From Acidobacteriota bacterium (GTDB taxonomy: Bacteria > Acidobacteriota > Terriglobia > Terriglobales > SCQP01): a DNA stretch of 64,000 bases. This document shows positions 63,454 through 64,000 of the stretch, piece after piece. Made by a program: the position numbers and the translations under genes. Each line of letters starts with the position of its first letter. Within the stretch, counting starts at the first letter, position 1. Below the pieces are notes generated by a model. That model saw only the letters and a list, made by a program, of their open reading frames with translations, made no database searches and was not told the origin of the DNA. Location of the stretch: positions 62,001-126,000 of the forward strand of contig SCQP01000018.1 of assembly GCA_004299485.1 (NCBI GenBank), in the 5' to 3' direction.

Positions 63454-64000
63454 TTAGCTCGATGCAGCCGTCAGCACGGCAGCGAAAAAGCCGTCCGTGG
63501 CGAAGCGGCCCGGCAGCACGCGCAGCCAGGGCCCCTCGGTGAGCGCCGCGGCGGGCACGCGGAGGTCCGCAATCGTGGCCAGAACCTCTATCGCGGGCAG
63601 CACGCGAAGCTGGGGGCAAACGGCCAGCAACGCGGTGATGACGTCGGGGCCTTCTTCCGGTTCCATCGAGCAGACGCTGTAGATCAGCCGGCCCCCGGGC
63701 GCCAATCCGCCTGCCGCACGGCGTAATATGCTGAGCTGCAGTTGCGCCAGCCGCTCGGGATCCTGCGGCTGCACGCGCCAGCGGATTTCGGGATTGCGCG
63801 CCAGCGTGCCCGTGCCGGTGCAGGGCGCATCGACCAGAATGCGGTCAAAGCGGCCGGTCAGCGGCCAGGGCGCCGTGGCATCCGCCGCCACGATCTGGAC
63901 GCGATCACTCGCCCCGGCTCGCCGCAGCCGGCGGGCGAGCAACTGCGCGCGGCGGACGTGCCGCTCCAGGGCGAATATCTGCGCCTCCGGCGCGAGCGCA
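63454..64000 (-). CDS. RsmB/NOP2-type rRNA m5C methyltransferase (5' part outside window)
   Basis: The frame is open to the window edge, so the N-terminal NusB-like part and SAM motif I lie beyond 64000. Visible are the SAM-domain motif ALERHVRRAQLLARRLRRAG..DRVQIVAADA, catalytic motif IV ILVDAPCTGTGTLARNPEIRW with the release Cys, and motif VI GRLIYSVCSMEPEEG with the nucleophile Cys. It methylates a cytosine in 16S rRNA (RsmB-like, C967 in E. coli numbering). Confidence 0.9.
   Translation of the reverse strand, partial: ALAPEAQIFALERHVRRAQLLARRLRRAGASDRVQIVAADATAPWPLTGRFDRILVDAPCTGTGTLARNPEIRWRVQPQDPERLAQLQLSILRRAAGGLAPGGRLIYSVCSMEPEEGPDVITALLAVCPQLRVLPAIEVLATIADLRVPAAALTEGPWLRVLPGRFATDGFFAAVLTAASS

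Overview
This is a GC-rich bacterial chromosome segment with about 60 protein genes and no rRNA, tRNA, phage or transposase gene that I could find. The gene families point to Acidobacteriota, probably the Terriglobia group. The markers are an ADOP/MacB-type giant permease, DUF2911 and DUF4252 proteins, a secreted TPR protein, a Cys-type (CxxxY) CcmE with a CxCxC-type CcmH, and many PIN-domain toxins. This assignment is inferred from family content; no phylogeny was possible.

Layout. 1-2137: end of a trp operon (trpB partial, trpA, chorismate mutase). 2134-7086: an MFS exporter, two tandem lipoprotein C45/phospholipase-B-like hydrolases, and an HTH/PIN toxin-antitoxin pair. 7133-11598: a large ADOP permease, then an ECF sigma / small membrane protein / DUF4252 operon, divergent from a DUF2911 protein. 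11707-19148: a heavy-metal (Cus-like) efflux operon with a Cys-rich small protein in front and a Kef-type antiporter behind. 19145-21102: a VapBC-like pair and an unrecognised Pro-rich membrane protein. 21188-25615: alcohol dehydrogenase, MazG, GNAT, MenC-type enolase and a hypothetical protein. 25654-29825: DegT aminotransferase, ABC permease, GlmM, L31 and a membrane protein. 29923-33645: HAD phosphatase and LigA, divergent from a YdjM-like membrane protein. 33742-39581: TPR protein, SDR, shortened BadF kinase, SSS and APC transporters. 39880-43064: two-component system and metallophosphoesterase. 43061-50626: inositol phosphatase followed, upstream on the same strand, by a full System I cytochrome c maturation operon (ccmF, ccmH, a CcmI-like gene, a carboxypeptidase-regulatory-domain gene, ccmE, ccmA, ccmB, ccmC, ccmD). 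50839-51548: a third PIN/antitoxin pair. 51569-59335: S9 peptidase and a TolC/RND/adaptor efflux operon. 59510-64000: hybrid histidine kinase, GAF-GGDEF protein and partial RsmB.

The most unusual signal is not a gene. A GC-rich, hairpin-forming interspersed repeat, about 90 bp in its fuller copies, lies inside three protein-coding frames: a C45 hydrolase, the MazG N-terminus and an S9 peptidase. Related mosaic pieces lie in at least four intergenic sites. In the C45 hydrolase the insertion can be measured exactly against its tandem paralogue: 93 bp, 31 codons, in frame, just before the predicted Ntn nucleophile Cys. Two copies share 41 identical bases and are read in the same frame. This resembles the in-frame palindromic elements known from Rickettsia. 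A second, unrelated repeat family of about 108 bp sits at three sites, each time upstream of a minus-strand gene and in the same orientation. Other points of interest are a heptanucleotide tandem repeat inside a putative anti-sigma gene (possible phase variation) and non-canonical motifs in CcmE, CcmC and CcmH.
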